Shown here: one piece after another, positions 26,563 to 36,432 of the stretch | Layout: the number at the start of each line of letters is the position of its first letter | Numbering within the stretch: the first letter of the stretch is position 1 | DNA from: Psychroserpens sp. | GTDB lineage: Bacteria > Bacteroidota > Bacteroidia > Flavobacteriales > Flavobacteriaceae | Assembly: GCA_017643165.1 (NCBI GenBank) | Contig: JAEPNY010000001.1 | Coordinates: 558,001-622,000 of the forward strand | Reading direction: 5' to 3' | Length of the DNA: 64,000 bases | The notes under the pieces: generated by a model | The model's input: only the letters and a program-made list of their open reading frames with translations | Database searches by the model: none | Told to the model about the DNA's origin: nothing | Program-made: the position numbers and the translations under genes

Positions 26563-27261
26563 ATGAATAAAAAAGGATTCATATTTGATTTGGACGGCGT
26601 TATAGTTGATACCGCCAAATACCACTTTTTAGCCTGGAAAAACCTGGCTAACAGTATTGGAATAGACTTTTCTGAAACTCAGAACGAGCAATTAAAAGGT
26701 GTAAGTCGTGTGCGGTCCCTAGAAAAAATACTGACTTGGGGAAACAAGACGCTTTCTGAAGAAGAGTTCTCGCGACTAATGACCTTGAAGAATGAAGAAT
26801 ACTTGTCCTATATCAATACAATGGATGCATCTGAAGTGCTTCCAAATGTTACGAATACACTTAATTCATTAAACAATAAAAAACAAGCGATTGCGCTTGG
26901 ATCGGCAAGTAAGAACGCAAGACCAATTTTGGAAAAAGTGGATTTATTAGATAAGTTTCATGCGATTGTCGATGGTAACGATGTTACCAAAGCAAAACCA
27001 GACCCTGAAGTATTCTTAATTGGGGCAAAATTATTACAGTTACAACCTAACGACTGTGTGGTTTTTGAAGATTCCGTTGCTGGAATACAAGCGGCGAATA
27101 TAGCGAATATGCTATCTATAGGTATAGGTGATGCTTCTGTGTTACGCGAAGCAGACTATATCTTCAAAGATTTTACTGAAATACCTGATTCTTTTCTCGA
27201 AGACGTGATTTCAGACAAAATTAAAAAACAACCTAAAACGAATTTATCAATCAAAAATTGA
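26563..27261 (+). CDS. pgmB: beta-phosphoglucomutase
   Basis: A 232-residue HAD-superfamily enzyme that interconverts beta-glucose-1-phosphate and glucose-6-phosphate. Motif I is FIFDLDGVIVDTA (D9 nucleophile, D11 acid/base in the chosen numbering). The cap contains the beta-PGM signature LKGVSRVRSLEKIL, motif II is GSASKNA, the Lys is in AKPDPEVF and the acidic motif is FEDSVAGIQAA. A Met two codons upstream (26557) is also possible. It sits 8 bases after the transporter and 13 bases before maltose phosphorylase, whose beta-glucose-1-phosphate product it uses; this pairing is the standard maltose phosphorolysis route. Confidence 0.93.
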   Translation: MNKKGFIFDLDGVIVDTAKYHFLAWKNLANSIGIDFSETQNEQLKGVSRVRSLEKILTWGNKTLSEEEFSRLMTLKNEEYLSYINTMDASEVLPNVTNTLNSLNNKKQAIALGSASKNARPILEKVDLLDKFHAIVDGNDVTKAKPDPEVFLIGAKLLQLQPNDCVVFEDSVAGIQAANIANMLSIGIGDASVLREADYIFKDFTEIPDSFLEDVISDKIKKQPKTNLSIKN

Positions 27262-27274
27262 TGATCTAGAACTA

Positions 27275-29581
27275 ATGAAAAACAATTATATAAAACCAGA
27301 TAATTGGTCCATAATAGAAGAAGGATTTGACAAAACCTTAGTCAAATCTACCGAAAGCTTAATGAGCTTAGGAAATGGTGCCATGGGACAACGTGCTAAT
27401 TTTGAAGAGCACTATTCAGGTGAAACTTTCCAAGGAAGTTATGTTGCTGGCGTGTATTATCCTGATAAAACAAGAGTAGGATGGTGGAAAAATGGTTATC
27501 CCGAATACTTCGCAAAAGTATTGAATGCTCCAAATTGGATCGGGATTAATGTATCTGTTAATGGAGAACAATTAGACCTCGCAACATGTATTGAAGTAAA
27601 AGACTTCAGAAGAGAGTTGAATATGAAAGAAGGTTGGTTGTCGCGTAGTTTCAAAGCAACCTTAGAAAACCATGTTGAAATTCAAGTAGAAACTAAACGA
27701 TTTCTAAGCTTGGATTACGATGAAATAGGAGCAATAGAATACCACGTAACACCTTTGAATTCGGAAGCTCAAATAATCTTCTCTCCTTATTTAGATAATG
27801 GAATAACAAATGAAGATTCAAATTGGGATGATAAATTCTGGGACATTTTGAGTATTGATCATGACCAAGAGCAAGCTTTTATCGTTTCAAGAACGATGAA
27901 AACTAATTTTTACGTGTGCACCTCAATGCAAACACAGGTATCACACAATGGTCAGGCAATTAAACAAGATAAAATTATTAATGATACAATAGATCGAATT
28001 GAATTCGTCTATAAAAACCAAGTTTCCAAAGGCGATACAATCACACTCACAAAATTTGGCGGATATACATCAGACCGTTACCACGATAAAAATGAATTAG
28101 TAGCTGTAGCCAAAAACACGCTTAAAACAGTTTCCGATTTAGGGTTTGATGTATTATTAGATAAACAGAAAGCCTCTTGGGCAAGTATTTGGGATATGGC
28201 TGACATAACCATTGAAGGAGATGTCGCAGCTCAACAAGGGATTCGATTTAATATTTTTCATTTAAATCAAACTTACCTAGGAACTGATGCCAGATTAAAT
28301 ATTGGGCCTAAAGGATTTACAGGAGAAAAATATGGTGGAAGTACGTATTGGGATACGGAGGCGTATTGCATTCCGTTCTATATGGCAACCAAAGATCAAA
28401 ACGTTGCTAAACGTTTACTTGAATATCGCTACAATCACCTGGAAAAAGCTATTGAAAATGCCGAAAAATTAGGCTTTACTAATGGTGCTGCCTTATATCC
28501 AATGGTTACAATGAATGGTGAAGAGTGTCATAATGAATGGGAAATTACATTTGAAGAAATTCATAGAAATGGCGCTATTGCCTTTGCAATTTTTAACTAT
28601 CATCGTTATACAGGAGATTACAGTTATATTCCGCAAAAAGGATTAGAGGTACTCATTGGAATCGCTAGATTCTGGCATCAACGTGCAACATTCTCTGAGG
28701 ATAAACAGAAGTACGTCATCTTAGGGGTTACTGGTCCAAACGAATATGAAAACAATGTCAATAATAACTGGTATACCAATTATATCGCGAAATGGTGTAT
28801 AGAATATGCATTAGAAAATATCAGTATTGTTGAAAACGACTACACGACTGATTACACACGAATCATGAATAAGGCGCAGCTATCGAAAGCTGAGATGGAA
28901 CAATGGAAAAGTGTAGCAACGCAGATGTATTTTCCTTATTCTGAAAAACATGATGTCTTTCTACAACAGGATGGATTCTTGGATAAAGAGTTAATCACTG
29001 TATCAGATTTACCAAAATCTGAACGACCTATAAATCAAAAATGGTCCTGGGATCGTATTTTAAGATCACCTTACATCAAGCAAGCAGATACACTTCAAGG
29101 GTTTTATTTCTTTGAAGATCATTTTTCGATTAATGAATTAGAACGTCATTTTGACTTCTATGAACCATTTACGGTTCATGAAAGTTCATTGTCTCCATGT
29201 GTTCATAGTATTCAAGCGGCTAAATTAGATAGAATGGATCAAGCCTATGCCTTCTACTTGAGAACGTCACGATTAGATCTCGATGATTATAATCATGAAG
29301 TTGAAGAAGGGTTACATATTACCTCAATGGCTGGTACATGGATGAGTATCGTTGAAGGATTTGGAGGCATGCGAGTTGTTGACGGAAAATTATCTTTCGA
29401 GCCTAAGATTCCTGAACAATGGGAAGCATTTTCATTCAAAATTAATTTTAGACATCAAATCTTGAAAGTTAATGCCTGTCTTGGACATACGCACTTTGTA
29501 TTAGAAGGGGATTCTGAATTAGAAATTTTAGTGAACGGAAAATCAATTACGATAAGCCCTAATAATCTAATAACTGTATAA
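27275..29581 (+). CDS. GH65 maltose phosphorylase
   Basis: A 768-residue cytosolic family GH65 phosphorylase. The (alpha/alpha)6 barrel has the general acid Glu 490 in VTGPNEYENNV and the substrate-site segment KYGGSTYWDTEAY (352-364). The phosphate-binding residues are H635, S637 and S638 in VHESSLSP, with a Lys-Gln pair at 602-603. An N-terminal beta-sandwich (about 1-270) and a small C-terminal beta domain are present; length is typical of maltose phosphorylase. It has no signal peptide. The reaction is maltose plus phosphate to glucose plus beta-glucose-1-phosphate. Kojibiose or trehalose phosphorylases have the same fold, but the PgmB neighbour and starch locus favour maltose. Confidence 0.92.
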   Translation: MKNNYIKPDNWSIIEEGFDKTLVKSTESLMSLGNGAMGQRANFEEHYSGETFQGSYVAGVYYPDKTRVGWWKNGYPEYFAKVLNAPNWIGINVSVNGEQLDLATCIEVKDFRRELNMKEGWLSRSFKATLENHVEIQVETKRFLSLDYDEIGAIEYHVTPLNSEAQIIFSPYLDNGITNEDSNWDDKFWDILSIDHDQEQAFIVSRTMKTNFYVCTSMQTQVSHNGQAIKQDKIINDTIDRIEFVYKNQVSKGDTITLTKFGGYTSDRYHDKNELVAVAKNTLKTVSDLGFDVLLDKQKASWASIWDMADITIEGDVAAQQGIRFNIFHLNQTYLGTDARLNIGPKGFTGEKYGGSTYWDTEAYCIPFYMATKDQNVAKRLLEYRYNHLEKAIENAEKLGFTNGAALYPMVTMNGEECHNEWEITFEEIHRNGAIAFAIFNYHRYTGDYSYIPQKGLEVLIGIARFWHQRATFSEDKQKYVILGVTGPNEYENNVNNNWYTNYIAKWCIEYALENISIVENDYTTDYTRIMNKAQLSKAEMEQWKSVATQMYFPYSEKHDVFLQQDGFLDKELITVSDLPKSERPINQKWSWDRILRSPYIKQADTLQGFYFFEDHFSINELERHFDFYEPFTVHESSLSPCVHSIQAAKLDRMDQAYAFYLRTSRLDLDDYNHEVEEGLHITSMAGTWMSIVEGFGGMRVVDGKLSFEPKIPEQWEAFSFKINFRHQILKVNACLGHTHFVLEGDSELEILVNGKSITISPNNLITV

Positions 29582-29600
29582 TGATTTAATTCAAAACAAT

Positions 29601-30986
29601 ATGAAAAGTTTTGGCCATCTATTTTTTGTTGTCTTTATCATGATAACTTCATGTAAAGAGGATAAGAATGTGGCCCCAGAATCAGAAGAAAAACAAGAAC
29701 TTCCTAACGTTATACTTCTGGTAGGCGATGATCAAGGATATCCCTATTTTGGATTTATGGGCGCTGATTATGTGCAGACACCAAATATGGATAAATTGGC
29801 GGCTAATGGTACATTATATACTAATGGATATGTTCCAGAAAATCATTGTAGACCATCGCTACAAACGCTCATGACCGGAACACTTCCTATAGATTATTCT
29901 GCACAAGTCGAAGGATTGATAACAAAAGAAATATCTAATGATCGAACAATACCAGTTCAGGATGTCGATGAATGGAAACGTCAATTTCGATTTAATGCTA
30001 TGAAGCATTTCGAAACCTTGCCGAGACTGCTTTCAAAATATGGGTACCGCAGTTTTCAAGGAGGAAAATGGTGGGAGTTTAATTATCAGAATGGCGGTTT
30101 TGACGAAGGAATGACCAAAGGTTGGTCAAAAGAAGATGAAGGTAAAAATGAATGGTTCTTGAAGTTCATGGGAGGTGAAGGAAGAGCATTAGCCAGAGCT
30201 ACCATGCAACCTGTTTATGATTTTGTAGAGCGTAATTCTGATCAACCATTTTTTATTTGGTATGCACCTGAATTGCCGCATTATCCGTTTGATGCGCCTG
30301 ACAAGTATTACAACCTGTACAGAGATCAAGATATGACCGAGTCTGCAAAGCGCTATTATGCAAACTGCACATGGTTTGACGATGGTGTGGGAGAATTAGA
30401 GCGATATCTCAAAGAAAAAGGCGAATACGATAACACCATATTTATCTACGTAAATGATAATGGCTGGGAACAAGCCCCTAATCAAGAATTTAGAAGTGAC
30501 AGTTTACGTTGGCATAATGGTGGTGATAAAGGCAAGTTATCAATGTATGACCAATCGTTTAGAACACCAATAATCTTCTCATGGAAGGACAGAATTGACG
30601 CGAAAAAAGATTCGATTAATTTAATTCACAGCGCAGATATTCCAGCTACAATTTTAGATTTTATCGGAGCTGAGATTCCAGAAGATTATTTTGGAACGTC
30701 TTATAAAGATCATATTTCAGGTATTCAAACCGAAACAAGAACTGAAATTATTGGCAATATAAATCAAATGCGTTCTGAAGAGGATATGATGGGGAAAAAT
30801 GTTGAAGGCTATTGGATTCGTTCAGGACAATGGTTTTACAGCTGGAACTTAACTACTGCCACTGAGCGTCTATATAATATTGTTAAAGATCCTAACAGCG
30901 ATCATGATCTCATAGGAGATCATCCTGAAATTGCATCTCAATTGAAACAGCAATTATCTGTATGGAAAGCGTCTAAAGGACGATAA
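29601..30986 (+). CDS. sulfatase-family lipoprotein with variant CxPSL signature
   Basis: A 461-residue lipoprotein (MITSC, Cys 18) of the arylsulfatase (S1-type) fold. Metal-binding Asp residues appear in VGDDQGY (43-44); the formylglycine site region is NHCRPSLQTLMTG with Cys 83; further conserved pieces are QGGKWW and YVNDNGW (second metal site). The canonical formylglycine motif is C-x-P-S-R; here Arg is replaced by Leu (C-R-P-S-L), which may weaken or change maturation. It lies inside the alpha-glucan operon (19 bases after GH65, 18 before a GH13), which suggests a sulfated alpha-glucan or a side-activity phosphoesterase. Substrate is unknown. Confidence 0.82.
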   Translation: MKSFGHLFFVVFIMITSCKEDKNVAPESEEKQELPNVILLVGDDQGYPYFGFMGADYVQTPNMDKLAANGTLYTNGYVPENHCRPSLQTLMTGTLPIDYSAQVEGLITKEISNDRTIPVQDVDEWKRQFRFNAMKHFETLPRLLSKYGYRSFQGGKWWEFNYQNGGFDEGMTKGWSKEDEGKNEWFLKFMGGEGRALARATMQPVYDFVERNSDQPFFIWYAPELPHYPFDAPDKYYNLYRDQDMTESAKRYYANCTWFDDGVGELERYLKEKGEYDNTIFIYVNDNGWEQAPNQEFRSDSLRWHNGGDKGKLSMYDQSFRTPIIFSWKDRIDAKKDSINLIHSADIPATILDFIGAEIPEDYFGTSYKDHISGIQTETRTEIIGNINQMRSEEDMMGKNVEGYWIRSGQWFYSWNLTTATERLYNIVKDPNSDHDLIGDHPEIASQLKQQLSVWKASKGR

Positions 30987-31004
30987 TTGTAAACACCTTA
31001 CGAT

Positions 31005-32969
31005 ATGAAAAAATTAATCTTAATTGCCTTTTTGTGTTTTGCATTTGCGTGTAAAGAGAATACGTCAAATGACAATAATGATGCATCAAACACAGTCGAA
31101 TTTATTGATAAACATGAGATAGAACGTGTTGAGCCACCTAATTGGTGGATCGGATTTGAAAATGACAGTCTTCAGCTTTTAGTGAAACATGAAGAAATTG
31201 CTAATTATTCGGCCAGTATAGATTATCCTGGAATTTCAATAGAAAGTACCAATAAAGGAGACAACAGTAATAATTATCTATTTATCGATCTTACCATTGC
31301 CAATAATACGAAAGCTGGACGATTCAATATTTCATTTAAGGATGACTCCGGTGATGAATTAATAGCAACCTATGAATTAAAAGATCGAACAAAATCTGCC
31401 GAAGACTATGTTGGATTTGATAGTAGCGATGCTATATTTCTAATTACTCCAGACCGATTTGCCAACGCGAATACTAAGAATGATATTCCACTTCCACTTG
31501 ATGATAATGGACAATTGCTTCTTGAGCAAACTATCGATCGCTCTAATGATTATGCTCGCCATGGTGGTGATATTCAAGGTATTATTGAGCATCTAGATTA
31601 TATCTCAGATTTAGGTTTTACAGCAGTTTGGCCTCAACCTATGCTAACTAATGATATGCCGCAAGGCTCTTATCATGGCTATGCAATTACAGATCTTTAT
31701 CAAATTGACCCACGATTTGGGACAAACGAACAATATCTAGAATTATCACTCAAACTAAAAGATAGAGGCATGAAGTTGGTCATGGATCAAGTGGCAAATC
31801 ACTGCGGACTTGAACATTGGTGGATGCGTGATTTTCCTTTCAAAGATTGGGTGAACCTACAAGATAATTTTGAATCAAATATTGATAACTGGAACAATGA
31901 ATCAACAATTTATTCAAATCACAGACGTACAACCAATCAAGATATTTATGCTTCCGACTATGACAGTAATCTTAATTCTGATGGCTGGTTTGTTGCGGCG
32001 ATGCCAGATTTGAATCAACGAAATCCATATATGGCTAAATACATCATTCAGAACAGTATATGGTGGATTGAAACCGCACAATTAGATGGGATTCGTCAAG
32101 ATACTTATCCATATCCAGATAAAGATTTTATGAGTGATTGGGCTGGTGCAATTATGACTGAATATCCAAACTTCAGTATTGTTGGTGAAGAGTGGAGTTA
32201 CAATCCTTTACTCATTGGTTATTGGCAAGAAGGAGCAAATAATAGAGATGGGTATGATTCCAATTTAAAATCATCAATGGATTTCGCAATGCAACGAAAA
32301 GTAGTCGAAGCATTAAACGAACCAGAATCCTGGGATAAAGGGTTGGTGAAAATTTATGAAGGATTAGCGAACGATTTCCATTATGCAAGTCCGAAAGATA
32401 TCATGGTATTTCCTGATAATCATGATATGAGTCGAATTTTTACACAACTTAATGGCGATATACCAAATACAAAAATGGCACTCGCTACCTATGCAATGAT
32501 GCCTAGAATATTGCAAATGTATTATGGGACAGAAATTTTAATGAATGATTTCGAAAAACCTGGTGATCATGGTCTTATACGTACAGATTTTCCAGGAGGC
32601 TGGGAAGGTGATACTGTAAATGGATTTACAGGTGAAGGGTTAACAGACGAACAAAAAGACATGCAGTCTTTTATGACCAAATTATTAAACTATCGTAAAG
32701 ATAGTCGTGCCATCCATGAAGGTGGAACAACTCATTTCGCTCCTCATAACGGAACGTATACCTTGTTTAGAACATTGGAAGACGAAACTGTGGTTCTGAT
32801 ACTCAGTAAAAGTGATGCAGCTACGTCTTTGGATCTAAATAGATTTAAGGAAATGGGCTTAAATGGCAAAATGATGAAAAATATTATTACGGGTGAGACC
32901 ACTGAATGGAATAATACAATTGAATTAACGACACGAGGCGTCACATTATTAACTACCAAATTAAATTAA
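31005..32969 (+). CDS. GH13 SusA/cyclomaltodextrinase-like lipoprotein
   Basis: A 654-residue lipoprotein (CFAFAC, Cys 16). The N-terminal Ig-like domain (about 38-126; RVEPPNWWIGFENDSLQLLV) is the cyclomaltodextrinase N-domain. The GH13 barrel has IFLITPDRFANA, VMDQVANHCG, GIRQDTYPY with nucleophile D366, VGEEW with acid/base E395, and NHD with D474; a C-terminal beta domain follows. This arrangement is that of SusA/neopullulanase enzymes that cut maltodextrins, cyclodextrins or pullulan in the periplasm. One base separates it from the esterase gene. Lipid anchoring rather than soluble periplasmic location is indicated. Confidence 0.9.
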   Translation: MKKLILIAFLCFAFACKENTSNDNNDASNTVEFIDKHEIERVEPPNWWIGFENDSLQLLVKHEEIANYSASIDYPGISIESTNKGDNSNNYLFIDLTIANNTKAGRFNISFKDDSGDELIATYELKDRTKSAEDYVGFDSSDAIFLITPDRFANANTKNDIPLPLDDNGQLLLEQTIDRSNDYARHGGDIQGIIEHLDYISDLGFTAVWPQPMLTNDMPQGSYHGYAITDLYQIDPRFGTNEQYLELSLKLKDRGMKLVMDQVANHCGLEHWWMRDFPFKDWVNLQDNFESNIDNWNNESTIYSNHRRTTNQDIYASDYDSNLNSDGWFVAAMPDLNQRNPYMAKYIIQNSIWWIETAQLDGIRQDTYPYPDKDFMSDWAGAIMTEYPNFSIVGEEWSYNPLLIGYWQEGANNRDGYDSNLKSSMDFAMQRKVVEALNEPESWDKGLVKIYEGLANDFHYASPKDIMVFPDNHDMSRIFTQLNGDIPNTKMALATYAMMPRILQMYYGTEILMNDFEKPGDHGLIRTDFPGGWEGDTVNGFTGEGLTDEQKDMQSFMTKLLNYRKDSRAIHEGGTTHFAPHNGTYTLFRTLEDETVVLILSKSDAATSLDLNRFKEMGLNGKMMKNIITGETTEWNNTIELTTRGVTLLTTKLN

Positions 32970-32970
32970 T

Positions 32971-33933
32971 ATGAAATATTATCTGCTTTTCTTTTTTATC
33001 GGTTGCTTCAGCATGTCTAGTGCTCAAACAAATGAAAACTCCGAAAACAAGGCTGAAATTTGTTTTAAAAGATTGGGTAGTGCTCAATTATATGCAGGCA
33101 ATCTGTATCGTGTAAATAAATTCCCATCGAAGTATATAAAAGAACGTCCAGTTGATATTTGGTTACCTGAGAATTATTCTAAAGACAAAAAGTATGCTGT
33201 ACTATATATGCATGATGGTCAAATGCTATTTGATTCAACAACCACATGGAATAAACAAGAATGGAAAGTTGATGAATGGGCTTCTAAATTAATGGCGTCA
33301 AAGAAGACTAAAGATTTTATCGTAGTAGGTATTCACAATATTGCTCAGATAAGATGGCTTGATTTATTTCCTCAAAAAGCATTTGGTTATTTGAACGAGC
33401 GCGTCCAAGACTCACTTATGAAAGAGGCCAAAAAGAACAATTTCGATCCAAAATTAAACGGTGACAATTACCTCAGATTTATTGTTGAAGAATTAAAACC
33501 AGTCATTGATAATAGTTATCCAACGCTAGCCGATAAAGCTAATACTTATGTGGCAGGTTCAAGTATGGGAGGCCTAATGTCAATGTATGCAATTTCAGAG
33601 TATCCAGAAGTTTTTGATGCTGCGGCATGCTTGTCAACGCATTGGGTTGGGGCAATGCCAGCTCCCAATAATCCTTACCCGGATGCCATATTCGCATATA
33701 TGTCAGATCATCTCGCATCATCTGATGGGCATCGATTGTATTTTGATTATGGAAATAAAACCCTAGATGCGTTTTATCCGAAACATGCACTAAGAGTCGA
33801 CGAAATTCTCAAACAAAAAGGCTATACGGAAGCGAATTCAAAAAACTTGTTCTTCGAAGGAACAAATCATTCTGAGAATGCCTGGAATAAACGCTTGGAT
33901 CAGCCATTAATATTCCTATTAGGATCAAATTAG
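32971..33933 (+). CDS. putative esterase (alpha/beta hydrolase, PF00756-type)
   Basis: A 320-residue exported alpha/beta hydrolase of the esterase D/CE1-like group. An N-terminal signal (cleavage after SSAQ; FFIGC could alternatively be a lipobox) precedes VDIWLPENYSKDKKYAVLYMHDGQ, typical of the family. The nucleophile elbow is AGSSMGGL with S198, and a C-terminal His lies in FEGTNHSENAW. Such enzymes remove acyl groups from carbohydrates or act on small esters. It follows the SusA-like gene by one base, so it belongs to the operon; an acyl-decorated glucan is a possible target, but this is inference. Confidence 0.8.
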   Translation: MKYYLLFFFIGCFSMSSAQTNENSENKAEICFKRLGSAQLYAGNLYRVNKFPSKYIKERPVDIWLPENYSKDKKYAVLYMHDGQMLFDSTTTWNKQEWKVDEWASKLMASKKTKDFIVVGIHNIAQIRWLDLFPQKAFGYLNERVQDSLMKEAKKNNFDPKLNGDNYLRFIVEELKPVIDNSYPTLADKANTYVAGSSMGGLMSMYAISEYPEVFDAAACLSTHWVGAMPAPNNPYPDAIFAYMSDHLASSDGHRLYFDYGNKTLDAFYPKHALRVDEILKQKGYTEANSKNLFFEGTNHSENAWNKRLDQPLIFLLGSN

Positions 33934-33949
33934 ATTAATAGCAACTTAG

Positions 33950-33978
33950 ATCTTGCAGGTCATTTTGACCTGTGAGAT
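33950..33978 (+). repeat. intercistronic hairpin, REP-like
   Basis: ATCTTGCAGGTCA-TTT-TGACCTGTGAGAT folds as a 13-pair stem (two G-U pairs in RNA). There is no following T tract, so it is not a normal terminator; it lies in the only wide gap (60 bases) between genes of this operon. Confidence 0.55.
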
Positions 33979-33993
33979 TTATAAACTACATAC

Positions 33994-36426
33994 ATGAAAA
34001 ACCTAACATATCTTTTAATCATTGTTGTATCATTTCACTTTGCGCGTGCCCAAAACCCTGATCGTAAGTATCAATCGCATAATGAAGAAAATGGGATTTT
34101 CTCGGTAGTGACTTCAGATGGTACCTATCAATTCCAATTTTATTCTGATGCTATTTTGGAAACGTCTTTCATTCCAACTGGAGAAACTATGATAATGGAT
34201 TCTCATGCTGTGGTAATGAAACCTGAAGATGTACAAACAACTTACACTTATGAAGGAAATGACATTACCTTCGGAAGTGCTGGTTTATCTGTTATTGTGA
34301 CAACAGAACCATTTCAAATTCGATATAATTACAAGGGTGACGATATAATTTCAGAAAAACGTGGATACCATAAAAGTGCTCACGTCCCAATGGATATGGT
34401 CAAGGGTAACATAGTTGCCGAAACCACAGAAAAAATTGAGTTTAATCTAGAAGGTGATGAAGCACTTTACGGAGGTGGAGCAAGAGCATTAGGAATGAAC
34501 CGTAGAGGCAATAGATTACCATTGTTCAACAGGGCTCACTATGGGTATCAAACACGTAGTGAGCTTATGAACTACACTATGCCAATTGTGCTGTCCTCTA
34601 ATATGTATCTAATTCATTTTGATAATGCACCAATAGGATATCTTGACTTAGATAGTAATAACAATAATACACTCACTTACGAGACCATTTCTGGTCGAAA
34701 GACATATCAACTTGTTGCTGGTGATTCATGGTATGATATCATTGAAAATTATACCGATCTCACCGGTAAACAACCAATGCTCCCACGTTGGGCACTAGGG
34801 AATTTTTCAAGTCGATTTGGCTATCATTCACAGCAAGAAGTTGTTGAAACGATTAAAAAATTTAAAGAAGAAGAAATTCCAGTTGACGCAATTATTTTAG
34901 ACCTATACTGGTTTGGAAAAGAGGTTAAAGGAACCATGGGGAATTTAGAATGGCATCGAGATTCGTTTCCAAATCCAGAACTTATGATTAAACAATTGCG
35001 AGATCAAGATGTAGAAACCATCTTAATTACAGAACCATTCATTTTAACCACTTCTAACCGATGGCAAGAAGCTGTTAAAAAAGATATCTTGGCGAAAGAT
35101 TCGTTAGGGAATCCAGCAACTTACGATTTCTATTTTGGAAATACTGGTATAATTGATATCTACAGTGATAGAGGTAATAGCTGGTTTAAGGATATCTATA
35201 AAGATCTTTCTACTCAAGGTATTACAGGATTTTGGGGTGACCTCGGAGAACCTGAAGTACATCCAGGATGGGTGCAACACGCAACTGGTTCGGCAGATGA
35301 AATCCATAATACTTATGGACATGACTGGGCAAAATTAGTTTATGAATCGAGCTTGGAAGCAAACCCCAACCTAAGACCATTTATCTTAATGCGAGCAGGT
35401 TATTCAGGTTCACAACGATATGGAATGATTCCATGGACAGGTGACGTAAGTAGATCTTGGGGCGGACTTCAATCACAACCGGAGATAGCCCTTCAAATGG
35501 GAATGCAGGGTATAGGTTATATGCATAGTGATCTTGGTGGTTTTGCAGGTGCTAATCTTGATGATGAACTCTATGCGAGATGGTTGCAATACGGAGTTTT
35601 CCAACCAATTTTTAGGCCGCATGCGCAAGAGGATGTGGCTAGTGAGCCGGTATACAGGTCAAAAAAAGCAAAAGACTTTGCTAATTACGCGATCCAGATG
35701 CGATATCGATTGCTGCCATATAATTATCATTTAATGGCAATGAATCATATTGAAGGGCGACCATTGATGACACCGCTTTTCTTCGAAGAACCTAAAAACA
35801 AAGAGCTCTATAACTATACGTCAACTTACCTTTGGGGGAAAGATATTTTAGTGTCACCAGTACTTGAATCGGGCAAAACCCAACAGGACGTCTATTTCCC
35901 TGCTGGATCATATTGGTTTGATATTGAAAATGATGCTATAACCTCTGGAGGAACTACGAAAACAGTTGACTTACACGAAGCCTATATTCCAACATATGTT
36001 AGAGCTGGTGCGTTCATTCCACTCGCAAAACCGATGCAGTCCACTAAAGACTATGATGAAAACTTTATCCAATTACAATACTATCATCATGATTCAGTAG
36101 TTGCGTCTGAACGCGAATTTTACTTTGATGATGGTGCATCAGTTGATCCTATTCAAAAGGGTATCTATCAAATTCTTGAGTTCGAGGCAGAACAAGAAGG
36201 GCGCTGGTTAGAGATTGATTTTGAAGCCGATACAGGAGAAAATTTTGCGGCCGGAACAAAAACCATTCAGTTGGTAGTTCATAATCTACAGAAAGAGCCA
36301 ACACAAATTAAATTAGATAAACAAAAGATACAAGGGACCTATAACGAAAAATATAAAACACTCTCATTGACAATCGATTGGAATACCGATCAAGAGATGG
36401 AATTAAGAATTAAACGAAAAAAATAA
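33994..36426 (+). CDS. GH31 alpha-glucosidase family enzyme
   Basis: An 810-residue exported GH31 glycosidase. It has a signal peptide (1-20, HFARAQ), an N-terminal beta-sandwich, and the barrel with ILDLYWFGK. The nucleophile is D416 in GFWGDLGEPE and the acid/base is D484 in WTGDVSR; FRPHAQED is the family's substrate region. C-terminal beta domains follow, including a DUF5110-like end. It releases glucose or transfers glucosyl units at alpha-linked chain ends; several GH31 subfamilies act on alpha-1,6 or alpha-1,3 bonds and I cannot choose among them. It lies in the alpha-glucan operon 6 bases before a GH13. Confidence 0.9.
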   Translation: MKNLTYLLIIVVSFHFARAQNPDRKYQSHNEENGIFSVVTSDGTYQFQFYSDAILETSFIPTGETMIMDSHAVVMKPEDVQTTYTYEGNDITFGSAGLSVIVTTEPFQIRYNYKGDDIISEKRGYHKSAHVPMDMVKGNIVAETTEKIEFNLEGDEALYGGGARALGMNRRGNRLPLFNRAHYGYQTRSELMNYTMPIVLSSNMYLIHFDNAPIGYLDLDSNNNNTLTYETISGRKTYQLVAGDSWYDIIENYTDLTGKQPMLPRWALGNFSSRFGYHSQQEVVETIKKFKEEEIPVDAIILDLYWFGKEVKGTMGNLEWHRDSFPNPELMIKQLRDQDVETILITEPFILTTSNRWQEAVKKDILAKDSLGNPATYDFYFGNTGIIDIYSDRGNSWFKDIYKDLSTQGITGFWGDLGEPEVHPGWVQHATGSADEIHNTYGHDWAKLVYESSLEANPNLRPFILMRAGYSGSQRYGMIPWTGDVSRSWGGLQSQPEIALQMGMQGIGYMHSDLGGFAGANLDDELYARWLQYGVFQPIFRPHAQEDVASEPVYRSKKAKDFANYAIQMRYRLLPYNYHLMAMNHIEGRPLMTPLFFEEPKNKELYNYTSTYLWGKDILVSPVLESGKTQQDVYFPAGSYWFDIENDAITSGGTTKTVDLHEAYIPTYVRAGAFIPLAKPMQSTKDYDENFIQLQYYHHDSVVASEREFYFDDGASVDPIQKGIYQILEFEAEQEGRWLEIDFEADTGENFAAGTKTIQLVVHNLQKEPTQIKLDKQKIQGTYNEKYKTLSLTIDWNTDQEMELRIKRKK

Positions 36427-36432
36427 TCCGAA

